From Mesorhabditis belari (Eukaryota; Nematoda; Chromadorea; Rhabditida; Rhabditidae): 64,000 bases of DNA. Position 1 is the stretch's first letter; every line of letters starts with the position of its first letter. Positions 37,907 through 50,100 of the stretch are shown here, piece after piece. Location: assembly GCA_958450365.1 (NCBI GenBank), contig CAUEEP010000891.1:434001-498000 (forward strand), written 5' to 3'. The translations under genes and the position numbers were made by a program. Below the pieces are notes generated by a model that was not told where the DNA came from, searched no databases, and saw only the letters and a program-made list of their open reading frames with translations.

Positions 37907-40900
37907 ATGTGGATATTCTTGGTGATTTGTGTGCTCTCGTGGCTCACTTTCATTTTCGTTCGTCAACGATGGGAAAGCGATGTGATCGGCGAATTGTGGA
38001 GACGACCCATTCTCGTCACTGGATGTGATACAGGTACACATTTTGTCTATTTTCCTCTTTAGTCTACTTTTGATTTACTTTAAACTAGACTTCGGAAAAC
38101 AAAACTTAACCAAAACCAAAACCATAACAAAACCAAAAAACCAAAACAAAACCAAAACCAAAACTAACCAAAACTCGCCAATATCTCGCGACTGGGAGGA
38201 GCTAGCGAAAATCTGTTTGCAGATTTGAAATCAGCATCCAAAAATCTATCCCATAGGCTATTTTTTGTTTCGAAATTTCGAGGTCGTGTTTTGGTCCTTT
38301 TTTTCGGCCGCGCGATTTTGTGGAGTGAGAAAAAGTGAATGGCAAATCTAAATCATCCAATAGGATTATCGAAAACGTGCTTACATTTGCATTAATCACT
38401 TCAGCATATCTCTTTCTTCAGAATAGAAGAAAAGTATTGGCACAAATCGCTCAAAACATTAGTCAAAACATTAGAATGATTAAGTGAACCAAAAGTGGCC
38501 CCTCCCAACCATCAAAGTATCGATTTATTCATTGTTAAATTTGCATTTGTATTTTTGCATTTGCATTTTACAATTTTAAATTTACATGTTAATTTATATG
38601 CAAATTGAGTTTTGGTTTGTTTTGGTGTTTTGCTTTTTGGTTTTGGTTTTGTTTGCCGAACCCTACTTTAAACTCAAAACTTGTAAAGAAACTCCATCTG
38701 GTGCACTCGTTTCTTCGTCTTTTCGCGTTGTTTTGTGTGAGAAAGGGGAGAATTGAGGCGTCAAAAAGAGTGCGTTTACAAATTTAAGCACAAAATACAT
38801 CAAAGCTTCCGCAAGACTGAATATCTTTTTATTTTTGACGTAAAATGTTTAAAGCTAGATGTCAAACTGTACAGAGACGTAAAACTAGGAATTTATAATA
38901 AAACTATTCAACTTCAAAGCTTTCTATTTTAGAAAATCTTTGAAATTTCGTCATTTTTCTTTGAAACGGAGCTTTTCGTACTCGCTAATGGCTAGGAAAC
39001 GCTCTTTTAAAAGAGAATGAGAAACTTTCCAAAGCTTTCTAGAGTTCTAGAGTGAAAATCTTTGAAAACAAATAATATCTTTATGGTTTTTCTTGTAGAT
39101 TCTAGATTACTCGGCTCTAATAGATTTTGGGAATTTCATTTCGAGATTTTTAGCAATAACTTTACTATGTCATCGTTAAGTATTGTCAATACTTTTTCGA
39201 AAATTCGTGTTTTTCAGTGCTTAGTTGAGAAGAGTCAAAATCCAACTTATCTATATACAGTACTGGACAATGAAATATCATCGTTGAAAACGTTCGTCAC
39301 GTTCACACGTCTGTAACTTCGTCGTCTTTGAGTTTAAACTATATACATTTTCTGAAAGCTCTTTTCAAGGGCTACACAATGGTAATGTTAATATTTAGAA
39401 ATACCGTATTTTTTGACGCATTACAGCGCGCGCGAAAGTGACGATCGTTTTTCAAATATGATATTTCATTGTCCAGTACTGTAACAATTTGCTAAATAAC
39501 TAAGGTAACTAAGGTAATTTTAGGTAACTAAAATGTAAAACCTTGTTAAATGTGTGTAGTAGCATGTTGAAATAGAAGAAAAATGCAAAGAAAACTGCGG
39601 AAAAGAAGCGGCGGACAAAAACACTGGCAAAATTCCCGAGAATTTAGTAAAGCCCTAAACTCTAGACTTAACCATTTTCAACTCAATTTCCTCTTCAGGT
39701 TTCGGCCACGACTCGGCGCTGCGTCTGGCGAAAATGGGTGTGCCTGTCTACGCGGGATGTCTCACTGAAGAGGTGCAAAAGTTATTACATAATTAATTTC
39801 ATTTTTAAACCTTTTCATTGCCTAAAACTAGTAATCAATGAGTTCTACTTGTCAGGGAATGACCAAGCTTCAAACGAAGGCCTCGAAAATCCCGTCGGTG
39901 AAATTGACACCCATCCAACTCGATGTCACCAGCGATGAGAGTGTCGACAAAATGGGTGCTTTTCTCGAAAAAGAATGTCAACAGTATGGGGGTACGGTAG
40001 TTTTGCTATTGAATGGACTACTGTGGCTTTGAGTGCTGGATAGAGTACTGTAGAGTTGGAACTGAATAGATCACCGTAAGATTAGAAAGCTGAATGGCTT
40101 TCAGTTCGTCGCTGGCTCGATCCCATAACTGAAAAGATAGTTTTGAGTGCTGGATAGGTATTTTAAGTGGAGTGGATAAGTGGGAGTGGATTACTATAGA
40201 GATGAGTGTTTAGGCATACTGTAGATAAGTGATCGTGGCTAATTTTTCAAGTATGCCTAGTTCTTTTTTCTATTTTCCCATTTTCTAGGCCTCTGGGCGG
40301 TGATCAACAACGCGGGCGTTGGCTTGAACGTGTTCCTCGACGATTTTCTCTCCCCCGACGATTATCGATCGACATTTGAGGTGAATCTGTATGGAATGAT
40401 CCGTGTCGTGCACCGTGTTCGCCGTCTCATCAAACAAAAAAAGTAAGAATTTCGGTAAAAAGTTATAATTATCTCTAGATCTGTAATTACAGTAGTCTTG
40501 GCTACAAGTCTTACTGTATCGCACTAGACATTACGTCTTAATGCGTCTTACTGTGCCTTAACTGGCCTGAATGTGAGATAGTACTCTTACATCTTTGAAG
40601 CCAGGTTCTGCTGTAGCTACTGTAGCTAACTTTACTGTGGAGTCTTATTGTAGTCTTACTGTAGCCTTACAGTTCTTTAATCTTATTGATAACTTCTTTT
40701 ACCCTTTTCCCTTTGCAGAGGTCGAATCGTGAACGTGACTTCGGCTTTCGGTCGTTGTCCCACTCCGTGCATTGGACCGTATCTCGTGTCAAAATACGCG
40801 GCCACCGCTTACACCGATGCGATCAGGTTTTGCTTGTCTTTGCTCTTTTTATTAAGCTTTACCTTTACCGTAATCGTTTTCTATTGCCCACTAACTTTAT

Positions 40901-42327
40901 CGAGGTCCAAAAGATCTTCAATTACCGTGATCTGCTTCGAGATTACAGTCTCTTTATCACTTGACCTTACTGTAGTTTACTTGCACTACTTACTTACTTG
41001 CCCTTGCTAGCTTACTTGCAACGTTACTTCCTAGTATGCGTCTTACAGTAGCTTACTGTAGTGCAACTATTTGAGCACCGTAATGCTCATTGTATCATAA
41101 TCTTACTTATGTAAGTATTGTAATTTCTATTGTAATCTTCTTTCTATAGCTTTACATAGAACAATTTCCATTGTTCAGAAAAGAGCTTTCCCCGTGGGGC
41201 ATTGAGGTATTGACCGTTGAGCCGGGCTTTGTCAAAACGCCACTCACAAACACCGATCGAATCAGAAAAGGAAATGAAAAAGTGAGCGATAACTTGGATC
41301 AATAATTTCTCTTTCCAGTTATGGGATCGAGCCAGTGACGAACTGAAAGCCGACTACGGATTGGAGTTCTTTAACAAGAGTTCGTTTTGTGGACCCGTTA
41401 CCGTAATACTTTTTTTGCTATTTAGCGTGCGACAATCAGGCAATGATGATGAACGGTTTTGGGTCGAACACAACTGAGAAAGGTAAGCTTTTAAAGAGTT
41501 ATGGTGAAAAGTAAGAGTTACAGTAACCGTAGGGTTACTTTGAAAGTAATGTAATGTTAAACGAGGTTCTATGGGCACTGTAGTGTGCAGATTACTGTAG
41601 ACTGTAGTGCACCATAGATACTATAGCTGTAAAGATTACTGTAGCCACTTTTAACTTCCGTAACCAATTTCTGATCTGAAGTGTGATTTTCAAAAGTTCA
41701 GTGACCGATGCCTACGTGAAAGCGGTGACATCGCTCTACACGCGTCGGCGCTACAAAGTCGGCTGGGACACCGCTTTTGTGTGAGTTTTTACACCTTTTT
41801 CAGTTTAAACCTTTGCTTTGAAATAAAGGATACCGTAACCTTTCGAATAAAACTACTGTAACTCCAGAATTTAGAATAAAACTACCGTCGCTGGCTTTAA
41901 TTGAAAAGGCAGCTGGGATACGGTAGCCCTTTTTTAGATGACTGATTACGGTAGCTTTCGGTAATCGGATTACGGTATCTGTCTGTAAAGGGATTACGGT
42001 ATCTTTCGATAGCCGGTGGTTTGGTTGTTAAATCACGGCATCTTTTTTCTAATTCACGTCAGCTATAGATCACGTCAGCTGGATTACGGTATCTTTTAGT
42101 AGAGTGATGACGGTACCTTTCCGAGAGCACTATTTAGAAAGTCTCTTTAGACAAGTAGAACGCTGTGCCTGATTTGCCAAACGAATCAAATCCTTTCCAT
42201 TTCCAGCTGGCATCCCCTGTCGATGATGCCAACTAATCTCCAAGATTGGGCCTTTTACGTGATGGATTTGATCTCTCGTGGACCCTTGCCAGCTCGTGTC
42301 ATCGCTGAACGGCAAGGCAAATGCTGA
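37907..42327 (+). CDS. Short-chain dehydrogenase/reductase (17beta-HSD6 / retinol dehydrogenase-like)
   Basis: Ten or so exons; protein about 350 residues. Start MWIFLVICVLSWLTFIFV gives an N-terminal membrane anchor, as in ER-bound retinol or hydroxysteroid dehydrogenases. The Rossmann cofactor motif is split by intron 1 (ILVTGCDT-GFGHDSALRLAK, matching TGxxxGxG). Then LDVT, the structural NNAG (WAVINNAGVGLN near 40300), catalytic Ser (GRIVNVTSAFGR near 40725) and YxxxK (YLVSKYAA near 40780), and PGFVKT (near 41225). The C-terminal region includes YTRRRYKVGWDTAFV and ends RVIAERQGKC. All four catalytic residues are visible. The ER location and lipid, steroid or retinoid substrate are inferred from family. 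Introns are rich in TACTGTAG and TTACGGTA motifs; intron 1 holds a MITE. A poly(A) signal AATAAA lies at about 42418. Confidence 0.93.
38098..38170. repeat. AAACCAAAACC simple repeat
   Basis: CCAAAA-type tract in intron 1 of the dehydrogenase; a complementary TTTTGGTTTTG tract lies at 38610-38655, so the transcript could fold back. Confidence 0.6.
39258..39481. mobile_element. 224-bp MITE with mariner-type ends
   Basis: Left end CAGTACTGGACAATGAAATA and right end, its exact inverse, extend a further ~4 bp. TA on both sides (39256-39257, 39482-39483). Non-coding, in intron 1 of the dehydrogenase. Confidence 0.88.
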
Positions 42328-42917
42328 AAATCTCCACATCATTTTGTTTCTGAATGTCATTTTCTTGGATTCTCTAGATTTTGTTGACTAATTACTTTTT
42401 GAGAACGGGTACTTGGCAATAAAGCTTTCGCTCAAATGTTCTTCTTTATAATGATCTTCATGAGTGGTTTGATTTCAAATCTGTATAGAGTTGCGTATTT
42501 GAACCATGAGAACCAGGAGGATTGGGAAATGCAAGCTGAAAGCCAGGTTAACCGAGTTTACGGTGTGCCACATGACCAACGATTACAAGTTTTTACTTGT
42601 TGTGGTCTCGCTGTGGAATGAAAGTCTACTTTGTGCTCGAATCCATAAACGCACCCTTTCTGGCGCAATGATTTGTGTTTCTGGGGGAAAATCAAAGAAT
42701 TCAGTGCACCAGAAAGGATGTGTTTCCATAGTAAATACACGCTGAGATTCAAAATTTATTGGTCAAAGCGAAGTTTTGGATCGAAAGTGTAACTGATATT
42801 GAAATGGCGATTCCTATTCGAATGAGCCGATCCAAACGAAGTAGAGAGTCGTTTTTTGACTCGGTGGATGCTTTACCGTAGTCGGCTTGTCGGACAGTAA
42901 AGCCACACTGAAATATA
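42328..42917. other. 3' flank of the dehydrogenase gene
   Basis: Contains the poly(A) signal near 42418 and no frame I can support. Imperfect inverted pieces (TGCGTTTATGGATTCG / CGAATCCATAAACGC type) suggest old repeats. Confidence 0.4.
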
Positions 42918-43439
42918 CAGGGTGCGTCATAATTATTGCAACAAGAGTTCAAAGACCGTTTTCCAAACAGGAAAACGGGCATGTCATGGGCGTGTAAAGC
43001 CAATAACAATCAAAATTGGACCTTCATGCAAGATGGAGCTCCCCCTCACACGAAAAAGACGGTTCAGGACTGGTGTGTGGCCAACTTTCCCTCAGTGATC
43101 ACCAAGGATGAATGGCCTCCAAACTCACCGGATCTCAATGTGATGGACTTTTCCATTTGGGCAATCTTAGAGGCTAATGTCTGCTCTTTGACCTTGAAGA
43201 AGTCTTTGACCAAAGGATGGAAGGTGACTCCTCAAGATGACATTCGGGCCGCAGTGGAGGCATATCCGAACCGATTAAGGGCTGCTTTCAAGGCAAAAGG
43301 CGGCCATATCGAATGATCTCTTGTTTCCTTAATTGTTACTGTTAAATAAAGCTATTTCTGTTTAAAAATCTTCTTCCAGTGAAACTTCTTGGTCTGCAAT
43401 GCCTTGGGTATCTTGTTGCAATAATTGTGACGCACCCTG
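42918..43439 (+). mobile_element. Internally deleted maT-like (Tc1/mariner superfamily) transposon
   Basis: 522 bp with ends CAGGGTGCGTCATAATTATT and the near-exact inverse, flanked by TA (42916-42917, 43440-43441). The open frame 42936-43316 encodes the C-terminal part of a transposase: NWTFMQDGAPPHTKKTVQDW with the second catalytic Asp, and PPNSPDLNVMDFSIW with the third acidic residue as Asp (DDxD as in maT/mariner). The N-terminal DNA-binding domain and first catalytic Asp are missing, so it is non-autonomous. Confidence 0.88.
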
Positions 43440-43584
43440 TAGATATCTCGTGGAAATTTATTGAGTTCTGAACTCTTTTCTAAAGTTCTTGTTCTTGTTC
43501 ATAATAAAAAAGATGCTCCAAACCCACTCCCTGTTCTCATTCTTGGTGAAATCCTTGAGATAAAAGCGATCTTCATCACCCAAA

Positions 43585-44782
43585 GTGCCCTGTAACGTGA
43601 GCTAGATTGGTGTTTTCCCTGAATAGCTTTTCCAACTGCACACCATGCCCACTGATCTTGACCGTCTGATCTTGACCGCAGTGCTGCAAAATTGGTTCTG
43701 CTATAGCTGTAAAAGAGGGAAAAAGGTAACTTTTTTTGGAAAGGTTACGGTAGACAAAGCTAGGCTAAAGGCAAGGCAAGACAAAGCAGAGATAATCTTT
43801 TCAAATCACAAATCAAAGCATCAAGGCGACCGTAATCACAAGAAAAAGCTTTTTAAGAGACAGATTTTCTCTTCTGTATTCTTTAGATCATCCAGATCAT
43901 CTTTAGATCTTTAGACTGCCTCATTTTATGGTTATTTTAAAAGCAACCGGACTACGGTAGCTTGTTAGCAAGCGCACCTTATAGATTATTGGCTTTAGCA
44001 AGCGCACCTTTTAGATTATTCGCGGCAAATTGGCTACCTGCACTAACCTTTGGATATGCTTTCTCGAATCCGAATCCTTTCTCCAACCAACCGGCTGCAA
44101 CACCACCGTTAATGCCATGTTGCACAGGGCAACGAAACGCTGAAGATTTGTTTATGAACATCTATTTCATTCTGCTTAACATCTTAAAAATAACCCCCCG
44201 TCATCGATGAACACCTCGGAAATTGTGGCTTTGAACTCGGGAGCTGAGGTTTTGTATCTTAAAGTTTTATTGCTCAACTACTGAATACTGACAATGAGTG
44301 TCTGACCAACCTGAATAATAAGCCACCATCGGGTACGATAAACACAATCTTTTTTGCCGTGTTTTCAACAATTCTAAATATCATTTAAGTACGAGTTTAG
44401 GATCGGTTACGAGCTGAAAAAAACGTATAAAAAGTGAGTAAGTGATTCGAATTCTTGAAAAAAAGCAGTAAAACGTCTTCAAATCCATTTGGGTCTTTCA
44501 TAAAACAAGATAAAAGAGCTTTGTAAAAAGATTTGATTGTTCCAAATACTTGTTTTTAATCTACTTGACTTCATCTATGTATCTATCGATCAAGACAAGT
44601 TGTAGGTGGATAAATAATCCAAATTCAATTCAAAGAGACATCACTTACTCAGCAAACAGATGCCCATCCAGAAAAACGTCCTCAATCTCGAAATCATCAT
44701 AAACTTTTCCAGCGCTCATTGAATTAAACTCGAGCACTAGTTTAATTGCATAAAACTTGTAGTTTCCGTCGTTTTGTCTTTC
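43585..44782 (-). CDS. Uncharacterised gene, paralogue of the 17565-19984 gene
   Basis: Exons in the same order as the paralogue: about 44645-44782 reads NYKFYAIKLVLEFNSMSAGK then VYDDFEIEDVFLDGHLFAE; about 44310-44375 reads RIVENTAKKIVFIVPDGG; about 44215-44255 reads YKTSAPEFKATISEVFIDD. Further downstream, possible exons near 43980-44140 (GVAAGWLEKGFGFEKAYPK) and 43600-43680 (VKISGHGVQLEKLFRENTN) are less sure. The pairs YDD(F/L), (K)KxxFIVP, APEF show the homology. Start, stop and function unknown. Confidence 0.45.
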
Positions 44783-44924
44783 CTGGAAAACGTTAATGGA
44801 AGCTAACTATAAGTTGTAATAAAGACGTGAAGGAATTGGCAAGGAAAAGTAGATTTCCGGAATTAACTTAGATAAAGATACGCTAGTTTTCGATAAAAAT
44901 TTATTAGTCTAACTTTGCACGCTT

Positions 44925-45010
44925 CGTTCTCCGCACTGCTTTATGCTACAGTGTGCGCTTGGGTGTCAAAGGATAGCGCTCCTAATCTAGTATTTTCTGA
45001 TACCTAAAAT
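44925..45010. repeat. Dispersed repeat (also near 7075-7175 and 63715-63805)
   Basis: Shares CTCCGCACTGCTTTATGCTA, CAGTGTGCGCTTGGGTGTCA and AAGGATAGCGC with 63.7 kb almost base for base, and more loosely with the MITE at 7018-7285. Confidence 0.65.
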
Positions 45011-45075
45011 TTTGGAATTTTGGTGATAAATTCATATTGAATTCTTTGAAATTTGTTCATTTTTCTCGTTTTCAG

Positions 45076-45117
45076 ATCCTCGCCGTTGTCGAAAAGATGG
45101 AGAAGCAACTCGCATAG
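45076..45117 (+). CDS. Terminal coding exon of an unidentified plus-strand gene
   Basis: An acceptor TCGTTTTCAG precedes ILAVVEKMEKQLA and a TAG stop, followed by a T/C-rich 3' UTR and an AATAAA signal at 45349-45354. No upstream plus-strand exon could be paired with it; 13 residues are too few to name a family. Confidence 0.35.
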   Translation: MLAVVEKMEKQLA

Positions 45118-45390
45118 GATTCTCGTCGTTTCCTCATCGCTTTCAACTTAAATGAATGAATGAATGTGCCTCGTTTCTCTCTTTTGTTTGATTCGCTTGT
45201 AGATATTTGTGCCATTCATCCATCTCACTCGCTCGTTCACTTCATTTCTTCGTTTTTTTCTTTTGAGGGCCTTTCCCCCCTCTCTTCCCCTCGTCTTCTC
45301 GTTTCTTTCAATTCATTCTTCCCTGTTTTTTGTGAGATTCGACTTGATAATAAAAATTTAAGAGTAAAATCGGGATTTTGAGCGAATCCA

Positions 45391-45896
45391 GGGAGTGGGA
45401 CAAATGCGACTTTTTTTTGCGCACCCGGACATTTGCGCACCTTTTTTTCCGCACCTTGCCCATTAGCGCACCTTTTTTCGCGTTTTAAAAAAGCTCTAAA
45501 AAGCTAATATTAACCAATTTCTATTCCAAATGTTGTTTTTCTAGGTAATTTGAGGGTGTCGAAATCAAATTTTGACATATCAGAGCTTGTGGAACCAATT
45601 TGAAAGACAAAACTAGGTCAAAACTAGCCGGCTAGATCAAATTACAGAAAATTGTCGATCTTTCTCTTTGTATAACTCCGTCCGTTTGTTTCCACAAGCT
45701 CTGATATGTCAAAATTTCGATTCTACGCCCTAAAATTACCTAGAAAAACAACTTTTGGAATAGAAATTGGTTAATATTAGCTTTTTAGAGCTTTTTTAAA
45801 ACGCGAAAAAAAGGTGCGCTAATGGGCTAAGTGCGGAAAAAAAGGTGCGCAAATGTCCGGGTGCGCAAAAAAAAAGGTCGCATTTGTCCCACTCCC
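45391..45896. mobile_element. Fold-back element with 8-bp target duplication
   Basis: Two inverted arms of about 215 bp begin GGGAGTGGGACAAATGCGAC and its exact inverse. Arms contain GCGCACC..ATTTGCGCACC and AAGCTAATATTAACC. The central loop is ~70 bp. CGAATCCA occurs on both sides (45383-45390, 45897-45904), an 8-bp duplication as made by hAT-type transposases. No coding sequence. Confidence 0.88.
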
Positions 45897-45904
45897 CGAA
45901 TCCA

Positions 45905-46530
45905 AGCTTTTTAGCAGCACAAGGTTTCCGTTAGAATTAGAATTACGTTAGAATTATCCGTTAGAGCGGGGTTACGGTAGAAAAGCCGAACAATAACTTC
46001 AACAATTTATCACTTTTGAAAATGAAATCTCTATTTTGTTTTTGATCGTCGAGGATAGCAGCGGCTTTCGTTTTCGGTTTCGACTGGACTTATTGGCAAA
46101 GTTTCAGCTCTGGAACAGAATAACGAGTCAATAAAGTCAATTATGGTGCAATTCTTGCAATCTTTTCCTTTTCCCGATTCAATTCTCTTTTCGCGATCGC
46201 CTCTGGGAAAACGGAAAGATCGCTATCGAGCTGTCTGTGTTTTTTTTCTTTCTTTTTTGCCCCCCGTTTCCCTTTTCTCTTTTCCATTTCCCAGTTTTGG
46301 CCATTTTGTGTCTCTCTTTGGTCATTTTTACAATTTCTTTTTCGTTTTTATGCAGTTTTTGCTTGCAATCGATCACTTACACTTCAAAGCTCAATGTTTC
46401 CTGTCACAAAACGCTTTCAGTACCATTCTTTGCCTTTTGTTTAATTTAAAATTAGGCAAACTTTAAAAAGTACCATTTAGATGTCTAGGAATCATCTTTC
46501 AGCTTCCTTTAGATAAAAACAAAAACGATT
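45905..46530. other. Intergenic, no gene seen
   Basis: T/C-rich stretch 46180-46340 (TTTCTTTCTTTTTTGCCCCC-like) gives spurious open frames on both strands; nothing recognisable. Confidence 0.5.
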
Positions 46531-46601
46531 TGCGCAGGCCGGGAACCGAACCCGGGTCGCCCGCGTGGCAGGCGAGCATTCTACCACTGAACCACCTGCG
46601 C
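46531..46601 (-). tRNA. tRNA-Gly (GCC)
   Basis: 71 nt: acceptor GCGCAGG/CCTGCGC plus A, D-arm TGGTTCAGTGGTAGAA, anticodon stem CTCGC/GCGGG-type around CTGCCAC with anticodon GCC, T-arm CCGGGTTCGGTTCCCGG. Confidence 0.95.
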
Positions 46602-47156
46602 GCTGAGCAATTGGGGAAATTGTGGACCTATAAACGCTCGGCTTCTCAAAAGCTCCACTGATCGCCGAGTTTCGTTACAAATTCGTACAACTACGTCCTC
46701 CGCGTGTTCTACCCGCAACCAAAACGCTAGACGAGTTTTTAAGGTTTGACGCAGGCGACTATTGGTTTAAACGTCGGATCCCGTTAATCTGGAACGCACA
46801 TGGCATTTTCAAACGATTACCCTTTAAATTGGAGCATTTTGAGTGCAACTCTTTGTCACTGGACCGGCTCTTCACGAGCGTACCTTGTACTTGCGAGGAT
46901 AAACGCACGCCTTCCGGTGCACGTCAATTTCCCATTTTCCGAGAAATAAAGAGATCTCCACACGCCCGAAAGGTGCTTACAATTTCTCAAAAATTGTCAG
47001 CGGTCCTTTCTCTCCTCGAAAATCGCTTATCTTTTTCGAATTCTGGGTAAACAATGCTATCTTTTGTGTCGGCTTTCTGCCGGGAGGTGGTCATTGTGAA
47101 TTTCTAAATTTCAAAATTTCTCAATTCCCCGGTGCTACAGTCAAAAAATTTTCAGA

Positions 47157-50100
47157 ATGGCCACCCCGTCGCTGCGCCTCTCGTCCGGACACTCAATTCC
47201 GGCTCTCGGATTGGGCACATGGCTCTCGAAACCGGGCGAGGTTTGTTCGCTTGGCCATTTACCAGCTCTTTTTGTTTTTTTTGCGAATCTGCTCTCAAAA
47301 TGTGGCCCTTGTGGCCAAATGTGGCCCTTTTAATTGGGCTACACGATGGCACGAAAAACTCTTGTTTAGTAAAAGAAAAATGGCCGGAAAGTGAGCAAAA
47401 TGGCCGTAATTTGTACATCGCAATACAAACTACGACGTGCCGTCTTTTTTTTACGTCTTTGGTACGTCTTTTTTCGTCGTTGTTTGTATTGTGTTGTACA
47501 ATCGGTGCTCTCACTTTGCGCCCATTTTTCTTTTCCTAAACAACAGTTTTTCGAAAAGTTTTTTGTACTATCGTGTAGCCCAATTGAAGGGTCACATTTT
47601 GAGAGCAGACTCGCAAAAAGCGAAAACGCTGGTAAATGGCATTTTTCGTTTTTACACAGCGCCGTAATCTTCATGATCTCTAATCGAATTTCCGCAGGTC
47701 GGTCAAGCGGTCGAAATGGCGTTGAAAGCCGGCTATCGCCACATCGACTGCGCTCACGTATACGGAAATCAAAAAGAGATCGGCGAAGTGTTCGCCAAAG
47801 TTTTCGACGGACAATTGCAGGTCGGTTGACGTTCTTTGTGCTTCTTTGTGCTTTGTGCTTCCCCCCCTCCAAACGCATCTTTTCTGGCCTACTTGATCTT
47901 TTCGCATTTCAGCGATCCGATGTGTTCGTCACTTCGAAAATCTGGAACACTTTCCACTCGTACGAGAAAGCGAAAGAGGCAGTGGACATCATTTTGGGCG
48001 AATTGCAGCTGGGTGAGTGGTGACGGCTCTTTCTTTTACAAGATTTTGATAAACTCAAGCAATTACGGCTTCAGACTACGTCGATCTGATGCTGATCCAT
48101 TGGCCGATGGGCTACGAGGAGGGAAACGAGATCTTGCCGAAGGTGGGCGAAAGTTGACTTCTTTTTCTCCTATATCAATTTCTTGCAGACGCCGGACGGG
48201 ACAAAGATTCGCTACTCGAAAGAGGACTATTTGGGCACTTGGAAAGCGCTCGAAGAAGCGGTAAACGATGGGAAAATACGGTAAAGAATACGGCAAAGCT
48301 TTTGCACCAAAATCTTTACCGTAATCTCCGCTAAACCCTCGCCTCTTTTCGTTTTCAGCTCGCTCGGCTTGTCCAACTTCAATCACAAACAAATCGAACG
48401 ACTCATCGGACACTCGAGAATCAAGCCCGCCGTTTTGCAGGTGAGTTAAAAAAACAATTTTTTTTTAAAGCTTAAACTAAAATGAGTTCAAACAGGTCGA
48501 ACTGCACCCGTACTTTCAACAAAAAAAACTCCGCGATTTCTGCAAAAAGCACCAAATTGTCGTCACCGCCTATTCGCCTTTGGGAAATCCGACGAATCCT
48601 TTCCGAAAAGTTTGCTCTCCAAATTAAATTAAATTAAAATTAAAAGACAAGAAAAGTACCGTAGCTCGTGATTCTTTTCGAACACTTGAGAGTGCTTTCG
48701 TCTTTCTCTTTTCCATTTGATTCGATTCTAGAGTTGATCTATGTATTGGGAAACAGTCAGAGTACCCAAAAAGTTGGCTTACTTTGGCCAAAAAGTTGGC
48801 TAAAATCGAATTTCTTTCAGACCGGCGATCCGTCGATTCTCACCGACGAGGTGGTGCTGAAAATCGCGGAGAAATCTGGAAAAGTGAGTCCAAGTGGAGA
48901 TATTGGGTTGTCCAGTTATGAATGCGCGTTTTTTACTATTTTGTAAATTTCTCAAGATACCGAAATCAAGAAAAAGTGAGTGCAAGTGGATATATATGAG
49001 TATTATTCGAAAGCTGAAGATCTCCTCTACATTTTGATATAAAAAGTTTTTGAATTTGTCCAGCTTTTGGGTAAATTGACTGCACAGAAGAAGAGGTGGC
49101 CAAAAAAATGGAAGGGTGCCTTTGGATCAAGTTTTGGCTCCGCTCAAATTGAGTTAACCGTTTGATGTTTGGCCAATAGATGTATCAATACAACTTTTTT
49201 TAAAATATAACAAATTCAGAGCATCTTTACTTTTCTTTTCTTTTCTGGGCGGTTATTTTACACCATAAAACTTGAGGAATAGCTAAGCTGAAATGGGTTT
49301 TTTTGAAAACGACCTCTCCCTTTGTGCAGTCAATTTTCCAAAAAGTTGAATGAATTTCAAAGCTTTTTATATCAAAATGTAGAGGAGATCTTCAACTTTC
49401 GAATGGTATATAACACTCATATAAATCTGTTCGATATCTTGAGAAATTTACAAAATAGTAAAAACACGCATTCATAACTGGACAACTCAATATTTTTGAA
49501 TCGGTATTTAATTTTACGCTTTTTTAATATAATAATTTTAATATAATTATAGCATACCTGTGGATTTCTCAAAAAAATGAGTTTTTTAAAAGGTTTTCTC
49601 AAAAGTTTCCAAATAGAAAAGGTGTTTTATTTCAATGCGAAAATGGTCATAAACACCGATTTTGCATAGCAAAGCTTTTAAAGGAGAATTCGTTTCGGAA
49701 AACTTTCGGAGAAGAAAAAAACCCTTCCAAAAGTCATTTTGTAAGTCATTTTGCACTGAAAACAGCCGAAATTCGACTTTCGACTTGGCACTTTCCGCTT
49801 CGACTTAGAAACTTAGCTTCGACTGGGAACTGACCCAACCGCTCGCTCGATTCCTTTACTCCCAATTCATTCTTGTGAAAACGAATGCGAACTACCCTGC
49901 TTCATATAATTATAGCTCCACCTATCGATATTTTTCAAAAGTTTCAAGAGAAAAGGTGGAATTTCAAGGCTGAAATGATCATAAACACCGATTTTGCATA
50001 GCAAAGCTTGCTTGTAAGCTTGTAAGCAAAGCAAAGCAAAGCAAGCAAAGCAAAGCAAAGCAAAGCAAAGCAAACCAAACCAAGCAAAGCAAAGCTTGTA

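Noticed and set aside
46143..46466. 107-codon hydrophobic frame
   Set aside because: Pyrimidine-rich low-complexity sequence with no homology or splice context.
47152..48413. Long overlapping frames on both strands in and around reductase exons (up to 210 codons)
   Set aside because: Shadows of the reductase exons and of the intron 1 fold-back repeat.
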